From Lepus europaeus (Eukaryota; Chordata; Mammalia; Lagomorpha; Leporidae): 64,000 bases of DNA. The notes beneath the pieces are model-generated. The model was given only the letters and a program-made list of their open reading frames with translations, made no database searches and was not told the origin of the DNA. The stretch spans positions 33,389,885-33,453,884 of the forward strand of contig NC_084844.1 of NCBI RefSeq assembly GCF_033115175.1. The letters are read 5' to 3'. The translations under genes and the position numbers were made by a program. Positions 27,321 through 38,180 of the stretch are shown one piece after another (the first letter of the stretch is position 1; every line of letters begins with the position of its first letter).

Positions 27321-27490
27321 GGGGGCCAGTGTTGTGGCCTGCGACATTGCTTCCCATATCCGAGGGCTGGTTCCTGTTCCCGTCCCAAAACTGCCCTGCT
27401 TTCATCTGGGGAGTGAACCAGCAGACGGATCTCCATCTCCCTTTCTCCCCCCCCCCACCCCCGTCACTCTTTCAAATAAATAAATAATAT
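27321..27490 (+). repeat. C-SINE with large internal deletion
   Basis: GGGGGCCAGTGTTGTGGCC head and CTTTCAAATAAATAAATAAT tail in only 170 bases. Most of the body is missing. It contains a C-run at 27448-27464. Confidence 0.8.
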
Positions 27491-28079
27491 ACATCGTTTT
27501 TAAGAGCAAAGTCACATGGTATTTTTTGCGCAGTCATGTTTGAGAACCATATTCACTACACTTTTGTATGGTTTGATTATTTTACAGCAAGTATTTTTCA
27601 AGTATTCTCAGATTAAAAGCAACAACAACGACAAAACAGCCGTTCCAGCCAGGCCTCTGTTTATCACCTAACGCAGCAGTGTCTGTCTTCTGTGGGGGTC
27701 ACCCAGGGACTGTCTCTGCCCCCTTCTCCAGGGGATTTTCAGCTGGGAAGAGGGTTCCCTAGGAGAAATGTCCTTGCCCACTCGGGCTGCAGGGTCTCCC
27801 ATTGTTGTCGTGGGGGACGATCCAAACATGTCCTCCTGGTGACACGAGACGGTCAAGAGAAAGTGGCTTTGGGATTAGGGGAGAGGGTGGTAAGTCTGCA
27901 TCTTCTTGAGAGGCCAGTAGTTGGGACACCCCCATCTCCGAGGCAGCCACAAGGGGCAAATTAAGGGGACCTCACTCTCCCAGCCTAGGTCATCCTGACT
28001 CAGGATCTGGCTCCGCACGCACATTTTACACCTCTGTGTAAAGACGTGTGAGCTTGCCTATGGAGGACTGTGCTATATT
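27491..28079. other. Intron 2 sequence without recognised elements
   Basis: About 590 bases, nothing recognised. Confidence 0.55.
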
Positions 28080-28250
28080 GTTCCCTCTTTCCCACCCCGA
28101 CCTGTGTAACCTTGGGCAAGTTATTTAACCTTTCGCAGCCTCATCTGATTATGGTGTAGACTGGAGGTGCTGGCTGTAATTGCCCGCGTAGCGCCTCTCA
28201 GCAAGTGCTCAGTAAACGGTGGCTGCTATTACTGCATCTGTAATAATAAA
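28080..28250 (+). repeat. MIR relic
   Basis: TAACCTTGGGCAAGTTATTT, TTTCGCAGCCTCATCTG and AGCAAGTGCTCAGTAAAC are MIR landmarks in order. Confidence 0.8.
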
Positions 28251-29540
28251 CCCCTCCTTATTCCTGGAAGGGACAGAGCCCTTTCTGACTCCTTCCTCTC
28301 TAGGCAATCACCAGAGCTTCTAAATGCCAGCGTTCCACAAGGCGCAGTCTGGGACAGCTCATTATCCACGGTCACTTCCCTCCTGTTCTCAGCCCTCCAG
28401 ACCCCACGGAACAAGCTCTTCCAGTTCTCAGCCTGCCTCCTTCCCATGGAGGAAGCTATGTGATCTCATTACTCCTCACAAAGGGCATTCCAGGGCTCGC
28501 TGAGCCCCAGACTTAATGCTGATCTCCCTTTATCCACAGCATCGGCTGCTCCTGGGGTGTGTGCTGTCTCCTATTTCCCAGCCGCTCTCCTCCCCTCACC
28601 CTCTGCGGCAATCATCTTAGCTCTCTGATTCCAGGTACAGACCTTCACCTGGGCCTTGGACAGGTAACTTTACTGCCGGCCACAATTTTGCCTTTGTAAT
28701 CAGGAACATTGGCCAGGCATCAAAGGCATCCTTCTCCCCATTTCCTCTTTGCAGATTTTATAATCGTCTTCTCCAGTGCAACCTCCTTTACTTGAACTTA
28801 GAACCGCCTGACTTTTATCTCGGGCAGCAGAACACACCAGCACCATAAAGTAAAGCTTCCCTGCCAGGGGTTGGGAAAAATAAGATTGGCCTGAAGTTGC
28901 GGCTTCCGGTTCCCAACACCAGAGCAGCCTCCAACGAGGTTCAGTTTGGTAACCTTGCCCTGTAGTTAAAGAGCCGAAGTTCACATTGAAGGTGGGGAGA
29001 TCCTAATGGTGATCATTTAGGCTTGGATTTAGGAACCTCTGGACCCCTTTTCCATCCTTACATTAACTGGCTGCTGTCTCTTTGAGATGACTGGGTTTCC
29101 TAGTGAATCAGGACAGGAGTTTTGGGACTGTCAAGGTGAGCTTGTTCTGCTGAACCATCTACATAAGTAAAGTGGATTCCTGCTCCATTTCGTGATTTTT
29201 AAAACCATGAAGGAAAATAATGTTGGCGGGGAGACTGAAATATAAGCTTAGGCCATCTGAAGGGAGTGGACTTGTAGAGGATGGCTGACACAGGCCCCCA
29301 GCAGTCCTTCCCTGAGCCAGGAAACACCTGGAGAGGCAGGGGTGCCGGTGAGCAGGACAGCTGACCAGAGTAGAAATCAAATGATGTGTCAGAAACTAAT
29401 ATGAGCACAGTGGCAAAGTCTCAGAAGAAAAACCAAGCTCATGCAGAATCCAGTGTGGGGTTTTGCATATCATAGACCCTCAGTATTGAGAGAAAGAAGA
29501 AATACAACTTGATCTGAAGCCAGTTGCCATGCAGTTTATA
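28251..29540. other. Intron 2 sequence without recognised elements
   Basis: About 1.3 kb, nothing recognised on either strand. Confidence 0.55.
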
Positions 29541-29544
29541 AAAG

Positions 29545-29700
29545 AGATGTGAATTTTTAACAGTTGAGCCTGGTTCATACCTATAAGGGAACTTCAAATT
29601 TTTTATAAATGAGAAAAGTAAGACTCAAGTTATGGACTGCCCATGGCTACACACTAGTTAAAGGCAACTGAGGTTTCCTAAACTCAATCCCAGTACGTGT
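29545..29700 (-). repeat. MIR-like relic
   Basis: TAAATGAGAAAAGTAAGACTC then GGCTACACACTAGTTAAAGG, a diverged reverse MIR core. Confidence 0.5.
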
Positions 29701-29769
29701 ATATTCCACCATGCTGCCTCCAGATATATGAGGATACTTTAAAAAGTTCATGGATTGGGGGGGGGGGGG

Positions 29770-30158
29770 AACTGGTGCTATGGCACAGTGGGTAAAACCA
29801 CTGCCTACAGTGCTGGCATCCCATAGGGGCGCCACTTCGAGTCCTGGCTGCTCCACTTCCAATCCAGCTCTCTGCTATGGCCTGGGAAAGCAATAGAGGA
29901 TGGTCCAAGTCCTTGGATCCCTGCATCCACATGGGAGACCTAGAAGAAGCTCCTGGCTTTGGATCAGCCCAGCTCTGGCCTGATTTGGTGAGTGAACCAG
30001 CAGATGGAAGACTCTCTCTAACTCTCCAATTCCGATCCAACTTTCTGCTACTGCACACGCAGGGAGGCAGCAGATGATGTCCCAAGTACTGGAGACCCTG
30101 CCACCCACTTGGAAGACTGCAATGGAGTTCTTGGCTCCTGGTTTTGACCTGGCTCAGA
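29770..30158 (+). repeat. C-SINE followed by a second C-SINE fragment
   Basis: A first copy (29770-30024, ACTGGTGCTATGGCACAG head) lacks its tail. It runs into a second plus-strand fragment (30025-30158, body region only). It is preceded by a G13 run at 29757-29769. Confidence 0.75.
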
Positions 30159-30310
30159 CCAAGGACTTGGGCCATCTTCCAATGCTTTCCCAGGCACATT
30201 AGCAGGAGGCTGGATGAGAAGTGGAGCAGCCAAGATTTGATCCGGTGTCCTTATGGGATGCTGGTGTCATAGGAAGTGGCTTTTCTTACCATGCCACAAC
30301 ACCAAACCCA
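30159..30310 (-). repeat. C-SINE head fragment, inverted
   Basis: CAAGGACTTGGGCCATCTTCC to ATGCCACAACACCAAACCC is the head half of a C-SINE in minus orientation. It is joined directly to the plus-strand fragments on its left. Confidence 0.75.
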
Positions 30311-30439
30311 ATAAATCCTTTTTTTTAAGTTTTGGGACATGAATCAAAAATAACTTTATTTTGGTATAAAAGATTTTGAAATCCACGCATAGTTATTTTA
30401 TAATACACGTTCCATGAACTTTTAGAAGACCATTTATTA

Positions 30440-30772
30440 GGCCGGCACCGCGGCTCAATTGGCTAATCATCCACCTTGCGGCGCCGGCACACCGGGTTCT
30501 AGTCCCGGTTGGGGCACCGATCCTGTCCCGGTTGCCCCTCTTCCAGGCCAGCTCTCTGCTGTGGCCCGGGAGTACAGTGGAGGATGGCCCAAGTGCTTGG
30601 GCCCTGCACCCCATGGGAGACCAGGATAAGCCCCTGGCTCCTGGCTTCGGATCAGCGCGGTGCGCCGGCTGCAGCGCGCCAACCGCGGCGGCCATTGGAG
30701 GGTGAACCAATGGCAAAGGAAGACCTTTCTCTCTGTCTCTCTCTCTCACTGTCCACTCTGCCTGTCAAAAAA
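30440..30772 (+). mobile_element. Young C-SINE with target-site duplication
   Basis: It is flanked by AGAAGACCATTTATTA (30424-30439) and AGAAGACTATTTATTA (30773-30788), one mismatch in 16. Complete head GGCCGGCACCGCGGCTC and B box GGTTCTAGTCC. Confidence 0.94.
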
Positions 30773-30788
30773 AGAAGACTATTTATTA

Positions 30789-31471
30789 TATATGCTGGGG
30801 GGATGGGATGGGGGGCACTATCTTGTATGGACAAAAAACATAACCGATGAGCTACAATTCATGGGACTGTGGTAGGAGGCATCAGGGCCCCCATTCCTAG
30901 AATTTCAAACTTGAATGATTAACAAGACAGAACCAGGGTCTGTCTGCTCTTGCTGCCTACCAGCCTTGGCTTCCTCCCTCCTTCCTAGGGTTTATCTCAT
31001 CTCTTCTCCCAGCCACAACAAAGGCGGCCAGCCGCAGACGCTGCTCACAGATGCTTCCCCAATGAAGAGGCTCTGTTTGTTTAGGTTGAGAAAGGTGTGT
31101 CCTGAAATTAAAGGTCACAGAAGCTCAGACCCCAATATTGGTCACATAGCCAACCACCACTTCCCTTGCACCCTCATCCCACATTAAAGGCCTCATTCTT
31201 CAGTCTGAAACACACCTATGGGACTCTCACCCCATGTCTCAGCAACAAGAGATGGTCCCTGGACCCCTCTCCATGACAACGGCCCCCACAATGGGATTCT
31301 CTTGTCTGGTGTCTGCCGGGGTGACTCACAGGATCCTAAACGCTGATGAGCGAACAGAAGAGAGCGAGGAGAAGGAAGAAGTGCTAAGGACTGGAGTTAC
31401 TTTTGAACTAGATTGATACCAGAGAAGAAAACTCATTTGGCAGGAACCGGACAGAAGGAGAAAAATTTTTC
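30789..31471. other. Intron 2 sequence without recognised elements
   Basis: About 680 bases, nothing recognised. Confidence 0.55.
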
Positions 31472-31676
31472 CTTCAATTAATGTATTTATTAAGAGGCAG
31501 AGAGGCTGAGAAAGAGCGGAAGAGACACAGTGCTCCTATCTGCTGGTTCACTCCCCAAACCAAGTTCCCAGCAGATGAGAATTCGGGATCTCCCATGTGG
31601 TTGGCTGGGACCCAACCACTTGAGCTGTCTTCCAGCGTGCGTGCCAGCAGCAAGCTGGAATGAGTGGAGCTGGGAC
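31472..31676 (-). repeat. C-SINE, older truncated copy
   Basis: TGCTGGTTCACTCCCCAAAC and GACCCAACCACTTGAGC are body motifs in reverse. The head end is missing. Confidence 0.75.
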
Positions 31677-33576
31677 TTTTATCATTGTATTTTTCATAGA
31701 GAAACAGTTTTTATTCTGACTCAGCCCAGAGTAGCCTCCAGTTGTAAGGGTACAGGGAAGCTACTAATGGAGTTAAAGGCAAACAAGAGGCAAGCTATCA
31801 AACATCATTGTAGTTGCATCAGGGATCTTGAAAGTAAAGCCATGAGCAACGAATACCAAGTTCCAATCCCACAAAGGCCAAGCCCCTAGAAGATACCCTC
31901 ATCTTGCGGTTTGGACTCCTCCCCTCTACCAGGTGAAGAATCTGGGGCTCAACCACCCCAGAATCCTACTAAGTTCCTGAAAGGTCAGCTGAGTTCTAAC
32001 CACTGTGCCAGGAAGACCTTACCCCCTTCACCGACCATCCTACGGGAAGCAGCACCAGGGCCCTTCATCCAGCGAGTCCCCTGCAGAGAGGCGAGATCTG
32101 GAGGAAACCAGCTGACTTACTGAAATACGCCAGAGGCCCATCTGTACTACCAGCAGGGCTACTTCAGTATTGTTGAGTTGGAGGATTTCAATGTACCAGT
32201 GTGAAATGTCTTAATTAACCTGGTTACTTTACACAGATTCCATGTATTTGAGGTCTAGTCTCCTGCTCAGACACTGGAGGAACTTCAAGTTGTCCCAAAA
32301 ACTCTGCCCTATACTGCTGTTTTCCATAGCTGGCTTGCCCTGGTGCTTCTAAGCCCTTTGAGGGTAGATATTAGATCCAAATGGGTCAGCTTCACTAAAT
32401 CTTCCTTCCACACTCAGGCTTTAATTGGCACATTGTGAGTGAGGATCGGGTGGAGCCATGCAGTTTGCATTGGCTGATCCCAGTCCCCCAGCTCCTGGGC
32501 AGTAACACACAGCAATGCACTGACATTGCAAAGTGGAAAAAATATGAAAGATGGACCTAGCCCTCAATAAAGAAACAATAGGGATGGTTGCGGGAGGGGT
32601 CGGGGTGGGTTTGCACTTAGGAATTACATCAGGAGGAGACGGATAACATTATTCAAGCCGCCAGCCAACCCAGATGCCCAGAGTTTCTCCTCAGAAGCCA
32701 TTGAGGGGTTGAAATCAGGCCAAGGAGGCTTCTGTTTAGAAGAGGCAATAGCCAGGAAAGGCTTGTATTGGAGACAACCCAAGGGCTCCGGTCTGACTGC
32801 TGACAGCACTTTGACCACAACTCTGAATCCTTGTCCATGGGGTGGCCCTGGGGAAGAGGCCTGCTTTGGGGGGACTGTTTAATGATTTGCCAGCAAAGAG
32901 CAAGGCAAACAGACTGCTGGCAGCTGCCTGGATGCAACAGGAGAGTCGATTTTTATGCTCACCCACAGTGCAGCCTTCTAGGCAGGGGATGAAAGAAAAA
33001 AGAGATGGCACTGGGAGAGCCTGGGAGGGACTGCCTTTTGGGCCTCAGCACTTCCCCCCAGGGCTCTGTGGATGGTGCCTGGGTATCCTGGCACTGGTGC
33101 CAGTCAGCATTTCCACTCTCTGAATGTTTTAGTGACTTCTAATAGCAGCATCTTTTGAGCTTGTAGGAGCTAAAAAGTAAGGCATATATAAATAGCCTTT
33201 TATGGCAGAATTCTAGGCATGAAAGAACAAAACCAGAAAAACGCTATCTTAGCTCTTAAGAAGTTTCATAGAGAAAACATGTGATGTGAAGGTACTGTGA
33301 TTCTGTGTTAAATTCCTTTTTTTTTCCTCTTCCTATGGCCCTTTCCCTGTCTCCTTGACTCTACAGAAGAACAAAAACGGCACCTATGTGCTAGCCCCTG
33401 AGAGCCAGACTCCCAGATCTTCATTCCTTCTTTTTGTTTTCCCCTTTTTGCCCTTGACTCCCCAGCCCAACCCAAACTGGGTTTTTCTCTAATTCTCTAA
33501 ACTACTATCAGTCCCCAGAAATAAACACCTTGCCTTACACATTTCCCTACAATCATTTATTCCAAGTTATTTTTTA
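31677..33576. other. Intron 2 sequence without recognised elements
   Basis: About 1.9 kb without recognised repeats; no exon or RNA gene was seen. Confidence 0.5.
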
Positions 33577-33889
33577 GGGGGCCAGAGCTGTGGCGTAATA
33601 GGTAAAGCCACCACCCACAGTGCTAGCATCCTATGGACGTCAGTTCAACTCCCAACTGCTCCACTTCTGATCCAGCTCTCTGCTAGTGCACCTGGGAAGG
33701 CAGTGGAAGATGGCCCAAGTGCTTGGGACCCTGCATCCATGTGGAAGATCTAGAGGAAGCTCCTGACTCTAAGGCTTCAGACTGGCCCAGCTCTGGCTGT
33801 TTCAGCCATTCAGGGAGTGAACCAGCAGATGGAAGACCTCCCTCTCTCCATGTAACTCTGCCTTTCAAATAAATAAATATTTTTAATTA
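33577..33889 (+). repeat. C-SINE
   Basis: GGGGCCAGAGCTGTGGCG head, GTTCAACTCCCAACTGC B box and CTTTCAAATAAATAAATATT tail. Confidence 0.88.
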
Positions 33890-34166
33890 ATTAAATTTTG
33901 AGAGACAGAGAAAGAGAGCTCTCATCTGCTGGTTCAATCCTCAAAGGCCCACAATGGCCAGGATTGGGCTGGGCTTGTGCCAGGCTGAACGTGGGAGCTG
34001 GGAACTGAATCCAGGAACCCAATTGCTTAAACATCACTGTCTCCTTAGGTATACGTTAACAAGAAGCTGGAGTTAGGAGCTGGAGCCAGGAATTGAACTC
34101 CCAGGCGTTCCAATGTGGGATGCAGGTATCAACTGATATCTTAACCGCTAAGCCAAACACCTGCCC
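33890..34166 (-). repeat. C-SINE, older copy, abutting the previous one tail to tail
   Basis: TTTTGAGAGACAGAGAAAG at the tail end, CGCTAAGCCAAACACCTGCC at the head end. The two A-rich tails meet at about 33890. Confidence 0.78.
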
Positions 34167-34175
34167 TTCATAATT

Positions 34176-34432
34176 CTTTTTTGAGAGTGCCATTCGAGAG
34201 TGCTGTTTCACTCCCCAGATATCTGCAAGGGCTAGGGTGGAACTAGGAGCTGGGAACACAATCCAGGTCTCCCACATGGGAAGAAGGAACGCAATTACTT
34301 GAGCCATTACCACTGCCTCAGAGGATCTGCACTGGCAAGGAGCTAGAGTAAGGAGCTAGAGCAGGGAATGAAATCCAAGCACTCCAAAGTAGGATACGGG
34401 CTTCTTAATCTCTGGGTTAAACACCCACTCCT
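34176..34432 (-). repeat. C-SINE, older copy
   Basis: GTTTCACTCCCCAGATATCTG, CCAGGTCTCCCACATGGG and GGTTAAACACCCACTCC in reverse order of a C-SINE. Its right end is the source of a copied segment at 34944-35003. Confidence 0.72.
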
Positions 34433-34656
34433 AGTCATATTAGTCAGCGTCCCATTGTCACCCACCCTCTTATCCATTTCCTCCAGAATACTAGGTCCTT
34501 AGTAGATGCTCAATAAAACATTAGTATTTTCCTATATCCTGAAAAGTAGATCCTGAGGTCTTATTTACCATCTGTATAATGCCAGGCACACAGTAGACCT
34601 TAAGAAAAATATGTTGAATCATTTGTTTTGACAAACATGTGAGAGAAAATAAGTTT

Positions 34657-34731
34657 GGGGGGACTGGCAGCCCATATGGGCACTGGTTCATGTCCTGGCT
34701 ACCCCACTTCTGATCCAGCTCCCTGCTAATC
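34657..34731 (+). repeat. C-SINE fragment
   Basis: GCAGCCCATATGGGCACTGG and CTTCTGATCCAGCTCCCTGC; about 75 bases of the head half. Confidence 0.75.
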
Positions 34732-34920
34732 ACATCTAAACTCATCACAAAGAACTCTCTCACCAACACACCAAATCTCCTCTGTAACTGCACAAAACTC
34801 ACTCTTTCAGGAAAACCTTGCTGCTTAATAATCCATCCCCAGTTACTCTTTTGTCTCCCCTCCATCTCAAAGGGCTGAGTCAAGCATAGTCCTGCACAAG
34901 GAAGAAGGAAAGAGCCCCCG

Positions 34921-35026
34921 ACCCACAAAAGCAATGGCTCCTGGCTTCTTAATCTCCGAGTTAAACACCCACTCCTAGTCTTATTAGTCAGCGTCCCATT
35001 GTCACCCACAAAAGCAATGGCTCCTG
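34921..35026. repeat. 60-bp copy of 34401-34460 between 23-bp direct repeats
   Basis: The flanks 34921-34943 and 35004-35026 are identical 23-mers (ACCCACAAAAGC to GGCTCCTG). The segment between them, 34944-35003, matches 34401-34460 with about four differences. Confidence 0.9.
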
Positions 35027-36100
35027 CTTGTAGGAGACTAAACTCTGATTGTAGATCTATGGCTGACACATGCACACGCCCAGGGGTCTTAAGGCCAGAT
35101 CAGGCAATACACAGAGAATTCAAATTCATGGAACCCAGCACATAAACACTGGGAGAATACGGACCAGCTACACCAACTCGCTCTTACTATATTACTCTGG
35201 GAGGATTCCTATCATTATAGGCTCTTCATCCCCCAGATAGATGAGATCTTTTTAGAGACTATTAAGAAGAATAATTTAAAAAATCCCTGTAGTATTGACT
35301 GAAGGCGACTCGACCACTCCACACCTCCCACTGCCCCACCTGCTTTAGGCAGTAGTGTTGGCTGAGTGCGCCAAAATGTGACGAGGATCTGGCCCTGTGT
35401 TCTGCATGGGAAAGTTCTGGGAAAACTCAGTTCACTCCCCACAGTACTCCGTGGTTTTTCTGAGTAGGTTCCTTTTTCCTACCTTCAGTGGAATGAGAGG
35501 TGGATTACATTTCTTCTCTCAGTCCTTTATGCCCTAAGAAGCGAGTGTATTGCCCACGTGTGCAGCTCCAGCTGAGGGAACAGGGACAAGGCCTCCCAGC
35601 AGCAGAGTGCTCTGTGTTCCCCTTACCCCTAAGGATGCACACAGGCCACCTCATGCAAAGGGCAGTTATACGGGCAAATATTCCAAACATCCCTCAACTT
35701 GCTCAGTGTGACTAGGACCTCTTTGTTCCTTCCTAATTGCTCCGACCTCTTTATGTTTCTTGCTAAATGCAGAGAGTAGGAAATATAAAAAGATAATCAA
35801 AGTACTGATAAATGGAAGAGGAATCTTCTCAGTTATCAAGTTGGCTCCCTCGCATAGAAGTTCCTGTTTGCGCTGGTCAGGAGATTCGGGGAGGGGAGGT
35901 GCCCTCACCAGACTGAGTGGGTAAGGGAAGTGCTTAGAGAGGTAGGGAGGGGAGCCAAATTCCTGGGTTGAGAGTTCACAGGGCAAGGAGGATCAATAGC
36001 CGCACTTTTGATTTGCGCACTGTTATCACGGTACAAAGCAACACTACCCTTTGTCCTCTTTATTCTTACTCTGCTAATGGAACCCTTCACCCTAAATTAA
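35027..36100. other. Intron 2 sequence without recognised elements
   Basis: About 1.1 kb, nothing recognised. Confidence 0.5.
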
Positions 36101-36104
36101 GATT

Positions 36105-36240
36105 ATTATTCAGCTTTGATGTTACATTTTATTTTAGCAAAGTGCTTTATAATCCTTCATTAGCTATTTTATTCTCCCTTTATTAGCACCACTCATTCCA
36201 CAGATTAGGTAACTGATGATTGAAGAGACTAGGCGATGCA
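36105..36240 (-). repeat. MIR-like relic
   Basis: AAGTGCTTTATAATCCTTCA and CACAGATTAGGTAACTGATG suggest a reverse MIR; weak. Confidence 0.4.
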
Positions 36241-36640
36241 ACCTGAATTCGGGGAACGGATTTCGTGAACTTAATCTAACAGAGGGAGACTTGACAGTCC
36301 CCAGGAAGAGGCACAAGTAAAAGAGAAGCACTGGAATTAGAAGAGCTTTCTTGGGACCAAACCGCCAATGAATTAGTGAGACATTTTCAAATCTTACTTT
36401 ATTTTGCTGGCAGGAGAACTGAGAGCTCTCAGCAGCTTCAACTTAAAATGTGACCACTAGATCCATCTTCAACAAGAAAACAACGCCCTGATTACTGCAC
36501 TTCCTCCGTGACAGAGCTGAAACCAGAAGAGGCCTGAAGTGAACGGTGTCAGCTGTTTTCTAAGAATAGGACAAATATCCCTACAGCACTTTGGAAACAC
36601 CCCTCTCGCGTCCCTCTTCACCTGCCACTCCTAATGTATT
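36241..36640. other. Intron 2 sequence without recognised elements
   Basis: About 400 bases between a weak MIR-like relic and an L2 relic; nothing recognised. Confidence 0.5.
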
Positions 36641-37370
36641 CTCAGGGTTTTCCCACTTCTCTATCTGTGGCCTCTTCCCCTTTCCTTTCCTCCCCTCTCA
36701 TTTAAAAATATGGGTTTCCTAAGGATCGACTCTTTGATCTCCGTTCTCTCTCTTCTTGAGTTCTTATTCACTCCAGTGTCTTCAATGATGGTTCCCAAAT
36801 TGTTCTCCCAAGTCAAGTTCTCCTGTACTTCAAAAGGCCTGTCAGGTATTACTTCTTTGTGATCCTGCTGGTACTTCAAACTCAAATACCAAACCTAAGC
36901 ATCATCTTCTCCCTGCACTCCACCCTAAACTAATAACCCCTCTTAACTTACCTATTCTTGTTAATGGCGCCATCATTTTCCTAGAGACTCAGGCAGAGCA
37001 CCTTGGGTCATTATGGTCCCTCCTCCCTGTATCTAATCACTAGTCTTTGGAAACCTACCTTTTCTATGTCTACTGAGTTGGAACCATTATGATAGCCCTC
37101 CAACTAGTCTCTAGTCTCTGACCACTCTTAAAGCCCTCAATGGGACTGCAAGAGCCATCTCCCTAAACAAGACACTCATGACACTGATCATGTCATTGTC
37201 CTGTTCAAATGTCATCCACAGTCTTCTGAACTGAATTAAACTTAAGCCTTGGCCTGCCCAATCAAAGCTTCAGTGCTCTGTATGAGCTCTGGAATCAAAC
37301 AACTTGGCTTCACAGTTCAACTCTGTCACTGCCAAGCCTTGGCCAACCACCCTTGCTGAGTCTTGATTTT
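36640..37370 (+). repeat. L2 relic, part 1
   Basis: Pyrimidine-rich L2-type sequence: AAGCCCTCAATGGGACTGC, GACACTGATCATGTCATTG and TCATCCACAGTCTTCTGAAC. It continues after the C-SINE at 37388. Confidence 0.6.
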
Positions 37371-37387
37371 AAAACAAATGGGGGGCT

Positions 37388-37716
37388 GGGGCCGGCACTG
37401 TGGCGCAGTGGGTTAACGCCCTGGCCTGAAGCGCCAGCATCCCATATGGGCGCCAGTTCTAGTCCCAGCTGCTCCTCTTCTGATCTGGCTCTCTGCTATG
37501 GCCTGGGATAGCAGTAGAAGATGGCCCAAGTCCTTGGTCCCCTGCACCAGCGTGGGAGACCAGAAAGAAGCTCCTGGCTCCGGATCGGCGCAGCTCCAGC
37601 CATTGTGGCCATCTGGGAAGTGAACCATCAGATGGAAGACCTCTCTCTCTGCCTCTCTTCTCTCTGTGTAACTCTGAGTTACAAATAAATAAATCAATCT
37701 TAAAAAAAAAAAAAAA
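37388..37716 (+). repeat. C-SINE, full length, inserted in L2
   Basis: Well preserved: GGGGCCGGCACTGTGGCGCA head, GGTTAACGCCCTGG A-box region, GTTCTAGTCCCAGC B box and an A15 tail. Confidence 0.93.
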
Positions 37717-37784
37717 ATGGGTGCACCACCACCTGCCCAAGATCACTGCAGACATGAAGTGAAAGGACATATTTAAATTCTAAA

Positions 37785-38180
37785 GCAGCTCTTGTACACA
37801 AGCCGCTACTCAGAAAGTGTCAGTTCCTTCCCTTTCCTCTGCCTTTTCAGCTTTGCCTTCCCTTCTCTCTAAGAGTGCTGGACTGCCTTTCCAAACCAAA
37901 CTGCACTCTTCACTGTTCTCTCACTGTCTTGGAACAGCTCTTACTCCTATTCTGTAACTTACCAAAATCCTACTTATCCTTACAGGGCAAGTTGACGCAG
38001 AATCTCTTCTTTATTTGAAATGTCCCGCGCATTTCACTCGTATCTACCTATGGTCTGGCACTTTTCACCTTCCATTTTATATTACGACTGACTAAACTGA
38101 GGGCAGGAGGGTTTTTTTTTTTATGTCTCACATAGCACAATGCCCTAACATAACAATCAATAAATAATGTCTCCTGAATT
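37785..38180 (+). repeat. L2 relic, part 2
   Basis: TTCACTGTTCTCTCACTGTC, ACTGAGGGCAGGAGGG and CAATCAATAAATAATGTC, the last part of an L2. Confidence 0.55.

Larger units (their letters stand above)
29722..30425. repeat. MITE-like element split by C-SINE material
   Basis: The left end TACTTTAAAAAGTTCATGG is at 29739-29756. The other half, with TAACTTTATTTTGGTATAAA and ACGTTCCATGAACTTTTAG, is at about 30320-30425. The C-SINE block 29770-30310 lies between. Confidence 0.55.
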
